From: Candidatus Mycobacterium methanotrophicum
GTDB lineage: Bacteria; Actinomycetota; Actinomycetes; Mycobacteriales; Mycobacteriaceae
Direction: 5' to 3'
Length of the DNA: 64,000 nt
Assembly: GCF_023515995.1 (NCBI RefSeq)
Contig: NZ_CP097320.1
Span: forward strand, 682,001-746,000
Each line of letters opens with the position of its first letter. Position 1 is the first letter of the stretch. Positions 1-9,838 of the stretch are shown in pieces. Position numbers and translations under genes: made by a program. The notes beneath the pieces were generated by a model that worked only from the letters and a program-made list of their open reading frames with translations, searched no databases and had not been told where the DNA came from.

Positions 1-17
1 AGAGTGAGGCCCCAGCG

Positions 18-2363
18 ATGGCGACCGAGTTCAACGGCAAGATCGAACTCGACATCCGTGATTCCGAGCCGGATTGGGGTCCGTTCGCCGCGCCCACCGC
101 GCCGCAGGACGCTCCCAACATCCTGTATCTGGTGTGGGACGACACCGGCATCGCGACGTGGGACTGCTTTGGCGGCCTGGTCGAGATGCCGGCGATGACG
201 CGCATCGCCGAGCGCGGAGTGCGCCTGTCGCAATTTCACACCACGGCACTGTGCTCACCGACGCGGGCGGCGTTGCTGACCGGCCGCAACGCCACCACCG
301 TCGGCATGGCCATGATCGAAGAGTTCACCGAGGGCTTCCCCAATTCCAACGGTCGGATACCGGTTGAAACGGCCTTGCTGTCAGAGGTCTTGGCCGAACA
401 GGGCTACAACACTTACTGCGTCGGCAAGTGGCACCTGACGCCACTTGAGGAATCGAATCTCGCTGCCACCAAGCGACACTGGCCGACGTCACGTGGCTTC
501 GAGCGGTTCTACGGCTTCATGGGCGGCGAGACCGACCAGTGGTATCCCGACCTGGTCTATGACAACCATCCGGTGCTGCCGCCCGGGGGGCCCGAGGACG
601 GCTACCACCTGTCGAAGGACATCGCCGACAAGACGATTGAGTTCATCCGGGACGCCAAGGTGATCGCGCCCGACAAACCGTGGTTCAGCTATGTTTGCCC
701 CGGCGCCGGGCATGCCCCGCATCACGTCTTCAAAGAGTGGGCGGACCGCTACGCCGGCAAGTTCGACATGGGCTACGAGCGCTACCGCGAGATTGTGCTG
801 GAAAAGCAGAAATCTCTTGGGATCGTGCCGCAGGACACCGAGCTGTCTGAAATGAACCCCTACCTCGACGTCAAGGGACCGGACGGCCAGCCATGGCCGC
901 TGCAAGACACGGTACGGCCATGGGAGTCGTTGAACGACGACGAGAAGATGCTGTTCAGCCGGATGGCCGAAGTGTTCGCCGGCTTTTTGAGCTACACCGA
1001 TGCCCAGATCGGCCGAATCCTGGACTATCTCGAGGAATCGGGCCAGCTGGACAACACGATCATCGTGGTGATCTCCGACAACGGCGCCAGCGGTGAGGGC
1101 GGTCCGAATGGATCGGTGAACGAGGGCAAGTTCTTCAACGGCTACATCGACACCGTCGAAGAAAGCATGAAGCTGTTCGACCACCTCGGTGGGCCGCAGA
1201 CCTACAACCATTACCCGATCGGATGGGCGATGGCCTTCAACACGCCCTACAAGCTGTACAAACGCTACGCCTCGCACGAGGGCGGTATCGCCGATACGGC
1301 GATCATCTCCTGGCCTAACGGCATTGCCGCACACGGCGAGGTCCGGGACAACTATGTCAGTGTTTGCGATATCACCCCGACCGTCTACGAGCTGCTGGGG
1401 CTCACCCCACCGGACACCGTCAAGGGTATCCCGCAGAAACCGTTGGACGGCGTGAGTTTCAAAGCGGCACTTGCCGATCCGACTGCCGATACCGGCAAGC
1501 AGACCCAGTTCTACACCATGCTCGGCACCCGCGGCATCTGGCATCAGGGCTGGTTTGCCAACACTGTCCACGCGGCCACGCCGGCGGGCTGGGGCCACTT
1601 CGATGCCGATCGATGGGAGCTCTTCCACATCGACGCCGACCGCAGCCAGTGCCACGACCTGGCTGCCGCGCACCCCGAGAAGCTGGAAGAGCTGAAGGCG
1701 CTGTGGTTTTCCGAGGCGGGCAAATACAACGGCCTGCCGCTGTCGGATCTGAACATCCTTGAAACGCTGGGACGCTCCCGGCCTTACCTGGTCGGCGAAA
1801 GGCCCAGCTACACCTACTATCCCGACTGCGCGGACGTCGGCGTCGGCGCCGCCGCCGAGATTAGAGGCCGCTCGTTCGCGGTGCTGGCCGATGTGAGCGT
1901 GGATACCGCCGGCGCCGAAGGCGTGCTGTTCAAGCAGGGCGGCGGCCACGGCGGCCACGTGCTGTTCGTCCAAGACGGACGATTGCACTACGTCTACAAC
2001 TTCCTCGGTGAGCGCCAGCAACTGATTTCGTCGTCGGATCCCCTGCTGCTGGGCAGACACCTTCTCGGCGTTCGCTATTCGCGGACCGCAACCGTGCAGA
2101 ACAGCCACACGCCGCTCGGTGAGGTCACGCTGTTCATCGATGACACGCTGGTGGGCACGCTCGCAGATGTGATGGCACACCCGGGAACGTTCGGATTGGC
2201 GGGCGCCGGCATCTCGGTCGGGCGCAACGGCGGTTCGGCGGTGTCCAGCCGCTACAAGGCGCCGTTCACCGGCGGCGCCATCGCCCGGGTCACTATCGAT
2301 CTAACTGGGCGGCCGTACCAGGATCTGGAAAAGGAACTGGCGCTGGCCTTTTCGCGTGACTGA
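18..2363 (+). CDS. atsA: Arylsulfatase AtsA
   Basis: A type I sulfatase of 781 residues that hydrolyses sulfate esters. The signature C-S-P-T-R begins at Cys79, the residue converted to formylglycine, and the metal-binding Asp pair (D41, D42) lies in the VWDD segment. It matches M. tuberculosis Rv0711 along its whole length, from memory. The ATG at 18 is used; the frame is open to the window edge, so a start further upstream is possible. It overlaps the next gene, its activating enzyme, by 8 bp, which implies coupled translation. Compared with the partial second copy at 16.4 kb, this copy lacks two codons near the C-terminus (PFTGG here, PFTFTGG there), an in-frame loss that probably does not matter. 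Confidence 0.95.
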   Translation: MATEFNGKIELDIRDSEPDWGPFAAPTAPQDAPNILYLVWDDTGIATWDCFGGLVEMPAMTRIAERGVRLSQFHTTALCSPTRAALLTGRNATTVGMAMIEEFTEGFPNSNGRIPVETALLSEVLAEQGYNTYCVGKWHLTPLEESNLAATKRHWPTSRGFERFYGFMGGETDQWYPDLVYDNHPVLPPGGPEDGYHLSKDIADKTIEFIRDAKVIAPDKPWFSYVCPGAGHAPHHVFKEWADRYAGKFDMGYERYREIVLEKQKSLGIVPQDTELSEMNPYLDVKGPDGQPWPLQDTVRPWESLNDDEKMLFSRMAEVFAGFLSYTDAQIGRILDYLEESGQLDNTIIVVISDNGASGEGGPNGSVNEGKFFNGYIDTVEESMKLFDHLGGPQTYNHYPIGWAMAFNTPYKLYKRYASHEGGIADTAIISWPNGIAAHGEVRDNYVSVCDITPTVYELLGLTPPDTVKGIPQKPLDGVSFKAALADPTADTGKQTQFYTMLGTRGIWHQGWFANTVHAATPAGWGHFDADRWELFHIDADRSQCHDLAAAHPEKLEELKALWFSEAGKYNGLPLSDLNILETLGRSRPYLVGERPSYTYYPDCADVGVGAAAEIRGRSFAVLADVSVDTAGAEGVLFKQGGGHGGHVLFVQDGRLHYVYNFLGERQQLISSSDPLLLGRHLLGVRYSRTATVQNSHTPLGEVTLFIDDTLVGTLADVMAHPGTFGLAGAGISVGRNGGSAVSSRYKAPFTGGAIARVTIDLTGRPYQDLEKELALAFSRD

Positions 2364-3255
2364 GATTCATCTCACCGAGCTGGTCGAACTGCCGTGCGGA
2401 TTATTCCGGATGGGGTCGACGAGCTTCTATCCCGAGGAAGCGCCGATCCACACGGTGAGTGTGCCGGCCTTCGCTGCGGAACGGCATCCGGTGACCAATG
2501 CTCAGTTTGCCGAATTCGTCTCCGCGACAGGGTATGTGACGGTCGCCGAGCAACCCATCGATCCCGCGCTCTACCCGGGTGCCGACCCAAGCGAGCTTCG
2601 CGCGGGCGCTATGGTGTTTCGTCCGACGCCAGGTCCGGTCGACCTGCGCGACTGGCGGCAATGGTGGGTCTGGGCGCCCGGCGCAAGCTGGCGCCATCCG
2701 TTCGGGCCAGACAGCGACATTGCCGACCGGCCCGACCATCCCGTCGTGCAGGTGGCCTACCCCGATGCCGCGGCATATGCGCGCTGGGCCGGCCGGCGGC
2801 TGCCGACCGAAGCCGAGTGGGAGTACGCCGCTCGCGGTGGAGCCAGCACCACGTATGCGTGGGGCGACCAGGAAAAGCCCGGCGGAAAGTTGATGGCCAA
2901 CACCTGGCAGGGCAGGTTCCCTTACCGCAATGACGGTGCACTCGGCTGGGCCGGGACCTCGCCCGTCGGTGCGTTTGCACCGAACAAGTTCGGCCTTGTC
3001 GACATGATCGGCAATGTTTGGGAATGGACGGCCACCGAATTCTCGGCCCATCACCGACTGGATCGGCCGCCGAACGCTTGCTGTGCGCCGTCGGGGCCCG
3101 CGAATCCGGCCATCGCGCAGACGCTCAAGGGCGGCTCGCACCTGTGCGCGCCGGAGTACTGCCACCGGTATCGGCCTGCCGCGCGGTCACCGCAGTCGCA
3201 GGACACCGCCACCACCCACATCGGGTTCCGATGCGTGAGCGATCTGCCCGCCTGA
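2356..3255 (+). CDS. Formylglycine-generating enzyme (sulfatase modifying factor)
   Basis: A 299-residue FGE-sulfatase family protein, the homologue of Rv0712, which oxidises the sulfatase active-site cysteine to formylglycine. The paired active-site cysteines are visible near the C-terminus as C-A-P-E-Y-C (about C264 and C269). The family core motifs RLPTEAEWEYAARGG and DMIGNVWEWT are present. The GTG start overlaps the end of atsA by 8 bp, so enzyme and substrate are probably co-translated. Its stop codon directly abuts the stop of the convergent pstS. Confidence 0.94.
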   Translation: MTEIHLTELVELPCGLFRMGSTSFYPEEAPIHTVSVPAFAAERHPVTNAQFAEFVSATGYVTVAEQPIDPALYPGADPSELRAGAMVFRPTPGPVDLRDWRQWWVWAPGASWRHPFGPDSDIADRPDHPVVQVAYPDAAAYARWAGRRLPTEAEWEYAARGGASTTYAWGDQEKPGGKLMANTWQGRFPYRNDGALGWAGTSPVGAFAPNKFGLVDMIGNVWEWTATEFSAHHRLDRPPNACCAPSGPANPAIAQTLKGGSHLCAPEYCHRYRPAARSPQSQDTATTHIGFRCVSDLPA

Positions 3256-4356
3256 TCAGCTGATGGCGTCGACTGCGCCGGAGACTCGTGATTGAAAGTC
3301 AGGCGGCAGCGGGATGTAGCCGTGCTTGTCCAGGTCGATCTGGCCGGGGCCCAGCGTCGCCTGCAGTGCCGCTTTGACCGCTTGCCCGGTCGCGGGGTCG
3401 GGGTACTTGGAGCAGACGACTTCGTAGGTGACCATCGTGATCGGGTACACGTCATCTTGGGTGGTGTTATAAGACGACGACAGGTCGAGCACCAGGTTGT
3501 TGCCTTTGCCGACGAACTTGGCCTCGGTGATGGTCTTGCCGACCGAGTCAGTGCCGATGCGCACCGGGCGTCTCGACTTGCGGCTTCCCGGGGTTTTGAT
3601 CTCGGCGGCGGAAAGTCCCTCGTTCATCGCGAAGGAAAGCTCGTTATACGTGACCGCGCCCTTGGTGTTCTTCACCATCGCCGAGGTGCCGTCGTTGCCT
3701 TTGGCGCCGGTGCCCACGCCGCCTTTGAACTCCTCGCCGCCGCCCTGGGTCCAGGTTTTGGTGGCTGCTGACTGAAGGTAGGCCTGGAAGTTGGCGGTGC
3801 TGCCGGATTTATCGCTGCGGTAGACGACCTTGATGTCCTCCGGGGGCGTCGACGCGTTCAGCGCGATGATGGCCGGGTCGTCCCACCGCGTGATGCTGCC
3901 GTTGAAGATCCCGGCCAGCGTGTGCGCGTCGAGCACCAAGAAGTCGACGTTGTACAGGTTGTAGGTGATGGCCAGCGGGCTGAACACCACCGGCAGGTTC
4001 CAGGCGTCGGCGCCGCCGCATCGCCGTTTGGCGGAGGCGTACTGGTCTTCGGCCAGCGGAATGTCCGATCCGGCGAAATCGCTCTTGCCCGCGAGGAAAT
4101 CGCTGACTCCGTTGCCCGATCCGTTCGGAGTGTAGTTCAGCGTGCGTCCGGGGCAGGACCTGCTGTAAGCACTGACGAATGAGTTCATCGCGTTGGCTTG
4201 CGCCGTCGACCCGCTGGCGTTGATCGCCGCCTTGCCGCCGCAGGTCACGACCTCGTTGGCGGAGGCCATGCTGGTGTGCGGAACCTCGCACCCCGACAGC
4301 ACGATGCTGCCCGCAGCCAGCAAACTCGCGGCGGCGACTAGTGGCTTGCCCTTCAT
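3256..4356 (-). CDS. pstS: Phosphate ABC transporter substrate-binding lipoprotein PstS
   Basis: A 366-residue periplasmic-type phosphate-binding lipoprotein. It has a hydrophobic signal peptide and lipobox L-S-G-C (Cys23), then the PstS-typical segments SGSTAQANAM, GSGNGVSDFL and RSDKSGSTANFQ that line the phosphate site. The ATG at 4356 begins the signal peptide; the open frame continues to 4425 but adds no plausible sequence. A -10-like TACAAT lies at 4400-4395 on the minus strand. Compared with the second PstS in this window it carries a basic insert, SRKSRRP, before the DSVGKT segment. No pstCAB genes are adjacent, so it must work with permease genes elsewhere. In M. tuberculosis no pstS lies here, so it is probably an insertion. 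Confidence 0.9.
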   Translation of the reverse strand: MKGKPLVAAASLLAAGSIVLSGCEVPHTSMASANEVVTCGGKAAINASGSTAQANAMNSFVSAYSRSCPGRTLNYTPNGSGNGVSDFLAGKSDFAGSDIPLAEDQYASAKRRCGGADAWNLPVVFSPLAITYNLYNVDFLVLDAHTLAGIFNGSITRWDDPAIIALNASTPPEDIKVVYRSDKSGSTANFQAYLQSAATKTWTQGGGEEFKGGVGTGAKGNDGTSAMVKNTKGAVTYNELSFAMNEGLSAAEIKTPGSRKSRRPVRIGTDSVGKTITEAKFVGKGNNLVLDLSSSYNTTQDDVYPITMVTYEVVCSKYPDPATGQAVKAALQATLGPGQIDLDKHGYIPLPPDFQSRVSGAVDAIS

Positions 4357-4646
4357 GGTGTGTGCCTCACCCCGTAAGTCGATACGTGTCGACAATTGTA
4401 GCCAGCCGAACCTGCCTGCAAACAAACATCAGATTAACAGGTCAAGGCCCGTCCCACCCCGTGGTTTCGGCGTCGAAATTTCGCTAGCCCCAGCGATCTT
4501 GAACTGCGAGTTACCGATTGGCGACCAACGAGTGACAGGTTTCCAGAGTCTTGCCGGGCAAAGTTACTCGACCGCGCGGCGGGCATCGGTATTCGCTAAC
4601 CTGACCCCGTGCTACGCCGACTGCCGCGACTTTACGGTAGCGATCT

Positions 4647-5564
4647 ATGAGCGTCGACGCTCCACCCACAGCGCCACCGTCGCCGCGGACGGAGAAGCAG
4701 TCGCGACGCGGCATCGTGATCGGTCTGGCGATCCTGCTGACTTTCTTCGCCGCCTACGGCCTATCGCTGCTCGGCTTCCGCGCATTACAACGGTCAGAGG
4801 GCCCGCTCCCGCCGCTCGACCTGAGCCAGGCCGGGCCGGACGAGACCGTGGTGCAGATACGCCTTCAAGAGCTGAAGCCCACGACGAATCGCCTCACGGT
4901 GAACGTGCTCATCTATCCGGGTGACTCGCTGTACGACAAGCGTTTCGACGAGTTGAGCACCGACATCGCCGTGCGGCTGTACCCAGCTAACGACTTGGGA
5001 GACCTGCAATTCCCGAAAGGCAAAGCGCCGGCACAGGTCAACACCACGATCGAGGCGCACGGCAATCCAGGCAGCTGGCCGTTCGACTCCTACCGCACCG
5101 AGCCACAGTCGGCCGATGTGTTCGTCGGGACTGGCGCTGAGCGCGAACGGATGCCCGCCGTTGTCCAGGTGACCGGATCGATGGACGGCTGGGACGCGGC
5201 AGTCAAGCGCAATACCGATAAAAGCGAAACCGGCGGCCACAACAACAGCAGCGTGGTGATCACCCTGCAGCGGGCCAAGGGCCCGCTGATCTTCGACTTG
5301 GGCATCATCATGGTCCTGGTGACCCTGCCGACGTTGGCGTTGTTGGTGGCCATTCCGATGGCAATGGGCCGAAGAAAGTTCGTGCCGCCGTTCGCCACCT
5401 GGTATGCCGCGAACCTGTTCGCCATCGTTCCGCTGCGCAACATCCTTCCCGGCGCCCCACCGGCCGGTTCCATGATCGACCAGGCCCTGGTGCAGTGGGT
5501 ACTGCTCGCCTTGGCGACGGCGACGGCCTTGTACGTCTACTCCTGGGTCCGGCACGGGGACTGA
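4647..5564 (+). CDS. DUF4436 family membrane protein
   Basis: A 305-residue protein resembling Rv0713. It has one N-terminal membrane segment (about residues 28-50), a roughly 150-residue extracytoplasmic domain, and three C-terminal membrane segments (around IIMVLVTLPTLALLVAI, YAANLFAIVPL and VLLALATATALYVYSWV). This is the DUF4436 layout; the biochemical function is unknown. The ATG at 4647 is the first in frame before the membrane segment. In M. tuberculosis the equivalent gene is next to rplN; here about 20 kb separates them. Confidence 0.85.
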   Translation: MSVDAPPTAPPSPRTEKQSRRGIVIGLAILLTFFAAYGLSLLGFRALQRSEGPLPPLDLSQAGPDETVVQIRLQELKPTTNRLTVNVLIYPGDSLYDKRFDELSTDIAVRLYPANDLGDLQFPKGKAPAQVNTTIEAHGNPGSWPFDSYRTEPQSADVFVGTGAERERMPAVVQVTGSMDGWDAAVKRNTDKSETGGHNNSSVVITLQRAKGPLIFDLGIIMVLVTLPTLALLVAIPMAMGRRKFVPPFATWYAANLFAIVPLRNILPGAPPAGSMIDQALVQWVLLALATATALYVYSWVRHGD

Positions 5565-5937
5565 CGCCGCGCCTTATGAACCGTGGCAGGTGTTTCACCG
5601 GGATCCGACGAGTCCGCGGGCAGGTCGCCGTGCCGGCCGCGTGGCTCGCCTGTTGCACCCGATAGAGGCGGGGACATCTGCATGCCGGCGGGACGCGGCC
5701 GCATCGCCCGGGGATGGCGATGGCCGCCAAATGCCGCAGTCGATACCGCAGCGCTTCCGGACCCGTCCAGCGCAGGCTAGCGCGACAAACCCTATCGACA
5801 TAGTCGGACTCGATACGCCGAACGCGCCAACGTTAGCCGCCGCAGCAAACGCGCATGTATACCGATTGGCAGTCCGCGTGTGCACCCAGATTCCGCACTC
5901 GTGAGCGTCGTTGAGCCTTCTGTCGAGGCAGCTTAGC
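5565..5937. other. Intergenic region, no gene recognised
   Basis: There is no convincing coding sequence, RNA gene or terminator in these 373 bp between the DUF4436 gene and the left end of the IS4-family element. Short open frames on both strands lack family resemblance and plausible starts. Confidence 0.5.
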
Positions 5938-5958
5938 CTCAATGCCAGGAAGTTAAGG
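5938..5958 (+). repeat. Left terminal inverted repeat of IS4-family element
   Basis: Begins CTCAATGCCAGGAAGTTAAG and is an exact reverse complement of 7500-7520. Confidence 0.85.
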
Positions 5959-6017
5959 GTGTGACTGTTGCGTCAAGCGCGACATGCGGGGCATTTGGGG
6001 CTGTTGCGGTGAGATAG

Positions 6018-7505
6018 GTGCGGCTCCTGGTAGAAGAACGATCGCCAAGATCACGTTCTACCGAGGAGCCGCGATGCCGGGATTGTGCCATGCCCGTCGA
6101 GCCCGGGGCCGGGCGTGATGCCCGCGCCGCGTTGAGGCGGGTTGTCGAGACCGTGACCAGGACGGTCACCGTCGCGGCTGGCGTGTTCGCGCCCGGGCAC
6201 CTGGGTGAGCTGACCCGGCAGGCGCCGTTCGAGTTGGTGGATTCGGTGTTGGAGCAGGCCCGGGCCGCCGAGCGGCGGTTGCGGGAGCTGCCGTCGCGGG
6301 TGGGGGTGTATTTCGATCTGGCGCTGGGCCTATACCCCGGGCTGGGATACCGCAAGGTGTGGGACAAGCTGACCTGCGCCCTGGATCCGGGATCGGCGGC
6401 GCCCTCGGCCACGGCGCTGCGCGCCCTGCGGCGCCGCCTCGGCCCGGCGCCGGTGCAGGCGCTGTTCGAGGTGCTGGCCGAACGGTGGCCTTCGACGGCT
6501 GTGTCTCGGCCAAAGTCCCCGACACCGCGGCGAACCGGTCCTTAGCTGGGCAAGCTGAACGCTGCGCGCGGGGTCACCGGGTATCCGGTGGCGGAGCTGA
6601 TGACGCTGGTCGAGACCGGCACCCGCGCCCTGCTCGGCGCGGTGTTCGGGCCGCCCGCGACCGGGGAGACCGACTACGCGCGCAGGCTGCTGCACCTGCT
6701 CGACGACACCATGCTGGTGCTGTGCGACCGCGGCTTTGACGCTGGCGACTTCCTCACCGAGGTGACCGGCGCCGGCGCCGCGTTCCTGACCCGGCTGTGC
6801 GCCACCCGCCGCCTGCCGGTGCTGACTCGCCTCCGCGACGGCTCCTACCTGTCCACAATCGCCGCATCGAAGACACTGACGGTGCGGATCATCACCGCCG
6901 AGGTCACCGTCACCTGCGCCGACGGCACCCGCTACACCGCGACCTACCGGCCGGCCGCCACCCTGCTCGATCCGCGCCGGTATCCCGCCGCGGCGCTGAT
7001 CGCGCTCTATCACCAACGGTGGGAACACGAGATCGCCTACCTGGCGCTGCGGCACACCCTCTGCCAACACCGGGTGCTGCGATCCGGCGACCCGGGCGGG
7101 CTGACCCAGGAGATGTGGGGCCTGCCCGCGCTCTACCAGGCGCTGCGCATCGCCATGCTGGACGCGATCGAATCCGTCCCCGGCGCCGACCCCGACCGGG
7201 CCAGCTTCACCACCGCCCTGGAAACAGCCAAAGACCAGCTCGTCACCGCCGGAAACATCATCCCCGACGACGTCGACCTCGTCGGTGACATCGGCCGCGC
7301 CGTCCTCGACGACCCGCTCTCGCCCCGACGGCCCCGCACCAGCGTCCGCAAGGTCAAATCCCCGCTCTCGAAATACCACAAGAAGGACCCCTACCGGCCC
7401 GAACGCAGCACCCCGATCACCAGCCTCACCGTCGCCATCAACGACCCCGAACCGAAAGCCGCGACACGCCAACCGAAATGCTTGACCAGAGCCCTCGGGC
7501 CTTAA
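6018..7505 (+). pseudogene. IS4-family DDE transposase, frameshifted
   Basis: The N-terminal part (6018 to about 6485) encodes an IS4 transposase N-terminal domain. The C-terminal part (about 6555-7505) encodes the catalytic domain, with DDTMLVLCDRGFD and the IS4-like YHQRWEHEIAYLALRH segment. Between them the reading frame changes twice. Near 6485 the frame moves into FDGCVSAKVPDTAANRS, apparently with some bases lost, and near 6541 a second shift follows that segment. The stop codon TAA lies within the right inverted repeat. The gene is inactive as read. Confidence 0.85.
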
Positions 7506-7520
7506 CTTCCTGGCATTGAG
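7500..7520 (-). repeat. Right terminal inverted repeat of IS4-family element
   Basis: Exact reverse complement of 5938-5958, 21 bp. The transposase stop codon falls inside it. Confidence 0.85.
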
Positions 7521-7526
7521 CCTAAC

Positions 7527-8066
7527 CTAGCGGGCGGGGACCGGCTCGGGCATCGTCGACGAGTGGTGGTTGACGATCAACCACTTGCCATTCTGCTTCT
7601 GGTAGGCGAAGGTGTAGCGCGCCTGGATGTTTTGTAGCTGACCATCCCGGATCAACTCGAATGTATAGATGCCGGTGTTGATCGCGGTCTGCGGATCGAT
7701 CACGGTGATGACCGCGCGGTCGATGCTGCCCCGCGGTTTGCTCTCCAGAAAATGCGTGAAGTAGTCCACGATTTCAGCACGGGTGGTACGGATCTGGTTG
7801 GACATCGTGGGCAGCAACACCGCGTTCGGAGCATACAGGTCGGCCACCTTCTCTGGATCGCCGGTAGCCAACGCGGCGTTCCATTGATCGAACAGCGCGG
7901 CGATCTCGTCTTGGCTGGGTAGTGCGGGTGGCGAAGCAAGCGGCTGTGTGATGGCGGGCGGTTGTTGTGGCGGGGTGGGTGACGCCTGATTCGCTGAGCA
8001 CCCGGGTGTCGCCAGCGCTACCAGCACCGTCAATCCAGCCGCTAGCGCATGGATCCTATTACGCAT
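7527..8066 (-). CDS. SnoaL/NTF2-like lipoprotein
   Basis: A 179-residue predicted lipoprotein with a signal peptide and lipobox-like A-T-P-G-C (Cys23), a Pro-rich linker, and a SnoaL-like (SgcJ/EcaC type) cone-fold domain from about residue 50: DEIAALFDQWNAALATGDPEKVADLY, then an RYTFAYQKQNGKWLIVNHHSS ending. This fold serves many roles, from isomerases to dimerisation domains, so the function is not assigned. The start is the ATG at 8066, which begins the signal peptide; the frame continues upstream but overlaps an IS256 relic. It sits alone between two insertion sequences. Confidence 0.75.
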   Translation of the reverse strand: MRNRIHALAAGLTVLVALATPGCSANQASPTPPQQPPAITQPLASPPALPSQDEIAALFDQWNAALATGDPEKVADLYAPNAVLLPTMSNQIRTTRAEIVDYFTHFLESKPRGSIDRAVITVIDPQTAINTGIYTFELIRDGQLQNIQARYTFAYQKQNGKWLIVNHHSSTMPEPVPAR

Positions 8067-8082
8067 GGCTTCACGCTTTCTT

Positions 8083-8730
8083 TCAGGAGTTGTACGAGGG
8101 CATGTCCCGAGTCTCGTGGAATTTGGGTGACGATCCATGGTGAACTCTAGGCGGCTGTGTCGACTGGGGATGGGCGTGTCGGCGCAGGGCCTCGACGAGC
8201 TGGGCCATCTGCTTGTAGCCCTTGATGCGGCGGAAGGATCGTTCGGCAGCACCATCTGCCCGTCGCGCCAGCGGGTGACGTCGGGGTTGGTGGTCCGGGC
8301 GATCGAAATCATTGATTCGACAGGGTTACTCCTGGTGAGCGGCTTGGCGAGCCGGCCGTCGATGCCCAGAGAGACGGTGAACATCTCCTCCAGCCCTTCG
8401 CGCAGTGACGCCGCCGCGCTGGGATAGCTTTTGTCAAGTTGCGCGGCAAGGGCTTTGGCGTTGCGCGGCCCTTGGTCGGGGTCTGGATGACCAAATTCCT
8501 TGGCTAGCTTGGCATCTACCTAGTCTTCCGTGTCGGGCAGATGCTCCGCTAGGTTGCGGCGCTTATGCAGGGTGCATCTTGGATCAGCGCCTTGGTGTCG
8601 AATACCTTGCGCACCGCGGCCGATAATGCCCGGGCGCACGACGTCCCGGGCACGACGAACACGATGGTCAGCACCACCCTGGCGCGCAGGGCGCGGACGC
8701 GACCCGCGTCAGCACGGGCAAGCGAGGCGG
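8083..8730 (-). pseudogene. IS256-family transposase C-terminal remnant
   Basis: Read on the minus strand through several frames, the region gives ordered pieces of an IS256/mutator transposase: ALIQDAPCIS followed by AATLAEHLPDTED, AKEFGHPDPDQGPRNAKALA, QLDKSYPSAAASLREGLEEMF, GRLAKPLTRSNPVESMIS, IARTTNPDVTRWRDGQMVL and RSFRRIKGYKQMAQLVEALR. At least three frame changes or small indels break it, and the N-terminal half, including the first catalytic Asp residues, is missing. It is a relic only. Confidence 0.75.
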
Positions 8731-9054
8731 GTTATTCCGGCTCCGTCACCAGCAACGGTATCCGAATTCGACCGGGAACGAGGTGCCTGGTTCGAAAATA
8801 ACCGGTGAGTCGCGGCTCCCGGGGTGATGTGGCGCTTGTCGCGCTCTATTGAGTCGTGTGGGTGCTCAGGCGGCCTGGTGTTGCGCGACGCTGATTTTGA
8901 GGATGGTTGCGACACTGACGGTGCACACGGTTTCGTGCGGTTTGGGGCGTCAGCTTGACGATGGGACACGCCCAGCCGTCGGCGAATATGCGCCCGGGAG
9001 GCCGGGTGGTGTGGTGAACAACACAGACTTCACCAATTTTTCGGTGCCGTGGAT
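8731..9054. other. Non-coding stretch between IS remnants
   Basis: I recognise no gene family here on either strand. It is probably residual transposon sequence between the IS256 and DUF6431 relics. Confidence 0.4.
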
Positions 9055-9655
9055 TCAGCCGGACCGGTCGGGCGGTGGCCGCAGCAGACGGCCACCTGTG
9101 ATGAGCACGATCAGCTGCCATCCCGAGGCCTCCAGAACGGCGCCGAAGAAGCGCCGGACGGCCGCCGCGGCAGCACCCAGTGCATCGACCGCGTACGCCA
9201 ACGGTGTTCGGTCCGCTACAGGCAAGACGGGGTCTTCACGGGCCAGGTTGACCCGGCTGTGCACCTCGGCGGCGCGCTGGCAAAGCCATGGACTACCGGT
9301 ACGTGCCGCGCGCAGCCAGCCACGCACCGTATCGGCGGGCACACCCCAACCGCTCGGCGATCGATCGATGCCCCTGGCCGGCGGCGGCGGCCAGCAGTGC
9401 CGATCCGATGGTGTCGGCGTCGTCGGCCCGGCCGGGCACGCACCAGGCCGGCAGGAGCACCTGCGTGCGGCCGCAGGCCGGGTTGATACAGCGCACCCGG
9501 GCCGGACGCAACTGACGGCGTGCACCGCCGCGGGTACGCACCGACCGCGACCGCGCAAATCCATGCTTGCGGAACCGCCCACCACAGCCCGGGCACACCA
9601 CTCGCCCTTCGCGCAGCCCCGCCTGGGTCTCGTGAGGGTCGGCAACGACGATCAC
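9055..9655 (-). pseudogene. DUF6431 helix-turn-helix protein, frameshifted
   Basis: The minus strand encodes a zinc-ribbon/HTH protein of the type often found with transposases: VIVVADPHETQAG, a C-P-G-C knuckle, a later C-x4-C pair in CINPACGRTQVLLPAWCVP, and an HTH region with a TVRGWLRAAR helix. The frame changes at the G-run around 9345-9348; removing one G restores LGVPADTVRGWLRAA. The most likely start is the GTG at 9655, behind an AGGAG. No partner transposase follows. Either a true pseudogene or a homopolymer sequencing error. Confidence 0.65.
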
Positions 9656-9838
9656 CGCGATGGGCTCCTGGCATAGATTCCACAGTCTCCTCGCCCGCTG
9701 ACATCGACAAGGGGCGATCGGTGTTGCAGGCTTGCAAACCACCTCGGGTCAGCGCAACCACCGGCACACCGCGTGCCCCCTACCGGAATCGCCCCTGGTC
9801 CGACCCAGTCACCGCGACACCATGACCACCAGAGCTGA

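Larger units (their letters stand above)
5938..7520 (+). mobile_element. IS4-family insertion sequence, degenerate
   Basis: A 1583-bp element bounded by perfect 21-bp inverted repeats at 5938-5958 and 7500-7520; the outer end begins CTCAATGCCAGGAAGTTAAG. TTAG also flanks both ends in inverted orientation, separated from the repeat by one mismatched base. I could not find a clear target-site duplication. The single transposase gene inside is broken, so the copy is not autonomous. Confidence 0.85.

Noticed and set aside
489..2180. 563-codon minus-strand frame over atsA
   Set aside because: A codon-bias shadow of the sulfatase gene; the same shadow recurs over the duplicated copy at 15.7-17.2 kb.
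5931..7524. Target-site duplication around the IS4-family element
   Set aside because: The flanks show only a TTAG in inverted orientation, not a direct repeat, so no duplication is claimed.
8849..9676. 275-codon plus-strand frame
   Set aside because: It is antisense to the DUF6431 relic and has no recognisable domain.
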